From positions 1 to 7,918 of the forward strand of contig SIRY01000032.1 in the NCBI GenBank assembly GCA_004366215.1: a DNA stretch of 7,918 bases, written 5' to 3'. Source of the DNA: Actinomycetota bacterium (GTDB taxonomy: Bacteria > Actinomycetota > Acidimicrobiia > Acidimicrobiales > Acidimicrobiaceae). Position 1 is the first letter of the stretch. The number at the start of each line of letters is the position of its first letter. The position numbers and the translations under genes were made by a program. The notes under the pieces were generated by a model. It was not told where the DNA came from. It searched no databases and was given only the letters and a program-made list of their open reading frames with translations. This document shows, piece by piece, positions 7,004-7,918 of the stretch.

Positions 7004-7623
7004 CGAGTCGCGAGCTCGAGCACAGCGTCGAGCATGGCAGGGTGGAGGCGTCCGGTGTTGGTGTTCTGGGGGCTCGGGTGGTAGCTCGCTAGCAGGTGCC
7101 GGCCGTCGGGTAGCGTACGGTCTGCGCCGTGGCGAAACGCGACTGGGACGAGCCCGAGAGCGCGTTGGAGCGCTGACCACGCGACCGAGCCGAGCGCGAC
7201 CGCGCAGCGCCAGTTCAGCACACTGAGCTCCTCGCGCAGGTAGCTGCGGCACGCCGTGAGCTCCGCGCTCGTCGGTCGGTTGGCAGGCGGGACGCAGCGG
7301 AGCGCAGCGCTCAACCACACGCTGCGGAGCCTCAGGCCATCATCCCGGTCGGTCGAGCGCGGCTGGCTCGCAAGCCCGCAGCGCCACAGCGCGCTCACGA
7401 GGAACTGGGCAGAGGGATCACCCGTGAACATCCTGCCGTGCGCGTTGGCTCCCCGCAGCGAGGGGGCGAGGCCCACGACGAGGACTGCGGCCTCCGGGTC
7501 GCCCCAGCCGGGGACCGGTCGAGCGACCCAGCCAGGCCGCGCGGTCGCGCAGCGCCACTGCGCGAGGCGTGGGCAGCGGTCGCACCTGACGATCTGCTGA
7601 GCGAGCGCTCCGAGTCGGTCCAC
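6949..7623 (-). CDS. Uracil-DNA glycosylase, family 5 (UDGb), iron-sulfur type
   Basis: This enzyme removes uracil, and in family 5 also other deaminated bases such as hypoxanthine, from DNA at the first step of base excision repair. The 224-residue product has family features in order: CDRCPRL (Cys14, Cys17) and later Cys110 and Cys125, the four likely [4Fe-4S] ligands; RPVPGWGDP before the first strand; motif A GLAPSLRGAN (51-60) followed by GRMFTGD; and the C-terminal ASYHPSPQNTNTGRL with His182 and Asn187. Motif A lacks the catalytic Asp or Asn of families 1 and 2, which is normal for family 5. GTG 7623 is the only start upstream of CDRC that fits; an in-frame stop (TAA on the minus strand) lies at about 7666-7668. 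No strong ribosome binding site is visible. The last ~20 residues, rich in Ser and Ala, extend past the conserved domain and overlap the chelatase gene. There is no functional link to B12 synthesis. Confidence 0.92.
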   Translation of the reverse strand: MDRLGALAQQIVRCDRCPRLAQWRCATARPGWVARPVPGWGDPEAAVLVVGLAPSLRGANAHGRMFTGDPSAQFLVSALWRCGLASQPRSTDRDDGLRLRSVWLSAALRCVPPANRPTSAELTACRSYLREELSVLNWRCAVALGSVAWSALQRALGLVPVAFRHGADRTLPDGRHLLASYHPSPQNTNTGRLHPAMLDAVLELATRYASSATTCVSPEASASR

Positions 7624-7670
7624 GCCGAGCAGCGTAGCGCGGGAAGCGCGCCGCAGTCCGCTGTGTTACA

Positions 7671-7695
7671 ACTAGTGAGTATCTCACTGAGGTAC
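7671..7695. promoter_or_regulatory. Two overlapping inverted repeats, candidate operator
   Basis: The 85-bp divergent spacer holds a perfect dyad AGTGAG-TAT-CTCACT (7674-7688). A second, offset by 6 bp, is GTATCTCA-C-TGAGGTAC (7679-7695), matching at 7 of 8 arm pairs. The local base composition is less GC-rich than the flanks, as expected for a promoter. The dyads lie just before the ribosome binding site of the membrane-protein gene and about 50 bp from the glycosylase start, so a bound dimeric repressor could affect either gene. No regulator gene is in the window. Promoter hexamers nearby (TACAAC 7667-7672, or GATACT on the minus strand) are weak and I do not call them. Confidence 0.5.
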
Positions 7696-7696
7696 G

Positions 7697-7703
7697 AAAG
7701 GAG
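7697..7703 (+). promoter_or_regulatory. Ribosome binding site of the small membrane-protein gene
   Basis: AAAGGAG ends 5 nt before ATG 7709, the best Shine-Dalgarno match in the window. It supports that ATG as a genuine start even though the gene is cut by the window edge. Confidence 0.8.
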
Positions 7704-7708
7704 ACGAG

Positions 7709-7918
7709 ATGCACGTACTGGGATTGATTGCCCTGGTGGCTCTCGGTATCTGGGTCATCACGGCACTCGGAACCCGGTGGTACAGAGTGGCTGACGAGGC
7801 CCGCTCTGCCGTCGCGCTCGTCCTCGGCGTCGTCGTGGCCTGGCTTGCCAACATCGATGTGTGGCGCCTGTGGTCGCTGCCCGACCTGCGCTACGGGTGG
7901 GTCGGGGTCACGCTGACC
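7709..7918 (+). CDS. Small integral membrane protein of unknown function (partial, 3' end outside window)
   Basis: From ATG 7709 an open frame runs to the last base without a stop, giving 70 residues. The reading frame is supported by the strong ribosome binding site and by GC-rich third positions. The product is hydrophobic. Membrane segment one spans about residues 2-21 (LGLIALVALGIWVITALG). A short charged loop follows (TRWYRVADEAR), then segment two at about 33-48 (AVALVLGVVVAWLAN). A tryptophan-rich stretch (DVWRLWSLPDLRYGW) leads into what may be a third segment cut by the edge. The arginine-containing loop between the two helices would favour a cytoplasmic loop. I do not recognise a family; a holin-like or other small conserved actinobacterial membrane protein is possible. 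It is divergent from the glycosylase gene and preceded by a candidate operator. Confidence 0.8.
   Translation, partial: MHVLGLIALVALGIWVITALGTRWYRVADEARSAVALVLGVVVAWLANIDVWRLWSLPDLRYGWVGVTLT

Noticed and set aside
7256..7600. 114-codon plus-strand open frame opposite the uracil-DNA glycosylase
   Set aside because: It is antisense to well-conserved glycosylase motifs and has no recognisable features.

Overview
The window is a compact, GC-rich stretch that looks actinobacterial. Third codon positions are mostly G or C, GTG starts are used, genes abut or overlap, and cobN is paired with a fused ChlI/ChlD-type ATPase, as in many actinobacteria. An acidimicrobial-type genome is possible, but I cannot establish the genus from sequence alone.

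Left to centre (1-7003, all + strand) is a cobalamin (vitamin B12) biosynthesis cluster. It opens with the last 77 codons of an upstream gene, whose tail resembles that of FAD-dependent hydroxylases. Then come cobQ (cobyric acid synthase), cobN (large subunit of the cobaltochelatase) and a fused ChlI-ChlD-like gene (MoxR/BchI-type AAA+ ATPase plus von Willebrand A domain). The gaps are about 11 nt, 1 nt and a 4-nt overlap, so the three cob genes almost certainly form one transcript. CobN would insert cobalt into hydrogenobyrinic acid a,c-diamide. The ATPase/VWA fusion would be its motor, in place of separate CobS and CobT. CobQ acts later, amidating adenosylcobyric acid precursors. No promoter or cobalamin riboswitch is visible, so control must lie upstream of the window.

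Right (6949-7623, - strand) is a family 5 (UDGb-type) uracil-DNA glycosylase with an iron-sulfur cluster. It converges on the chelatase gene and overlaps it tail-to-tail by 55 bp. A divergent 85-bp spacer (7624-7708) carries two overlapping inverted repeats. It is followed by a well-placed ribosome binding site and a small membrane protein that runs off the end of the window.

The most notable points are three. The chelatase linker has codon-position statistics that fit a different reading frame from the flanking domains. The overlapping dyads lie in the divergent promoter region. The chelatase is of the CobN plus ChlID architecture. No mobile element, RNA gene, CRISPR array or clearly novel system is visible; most of the window is well-known metabolism and DNA repair.
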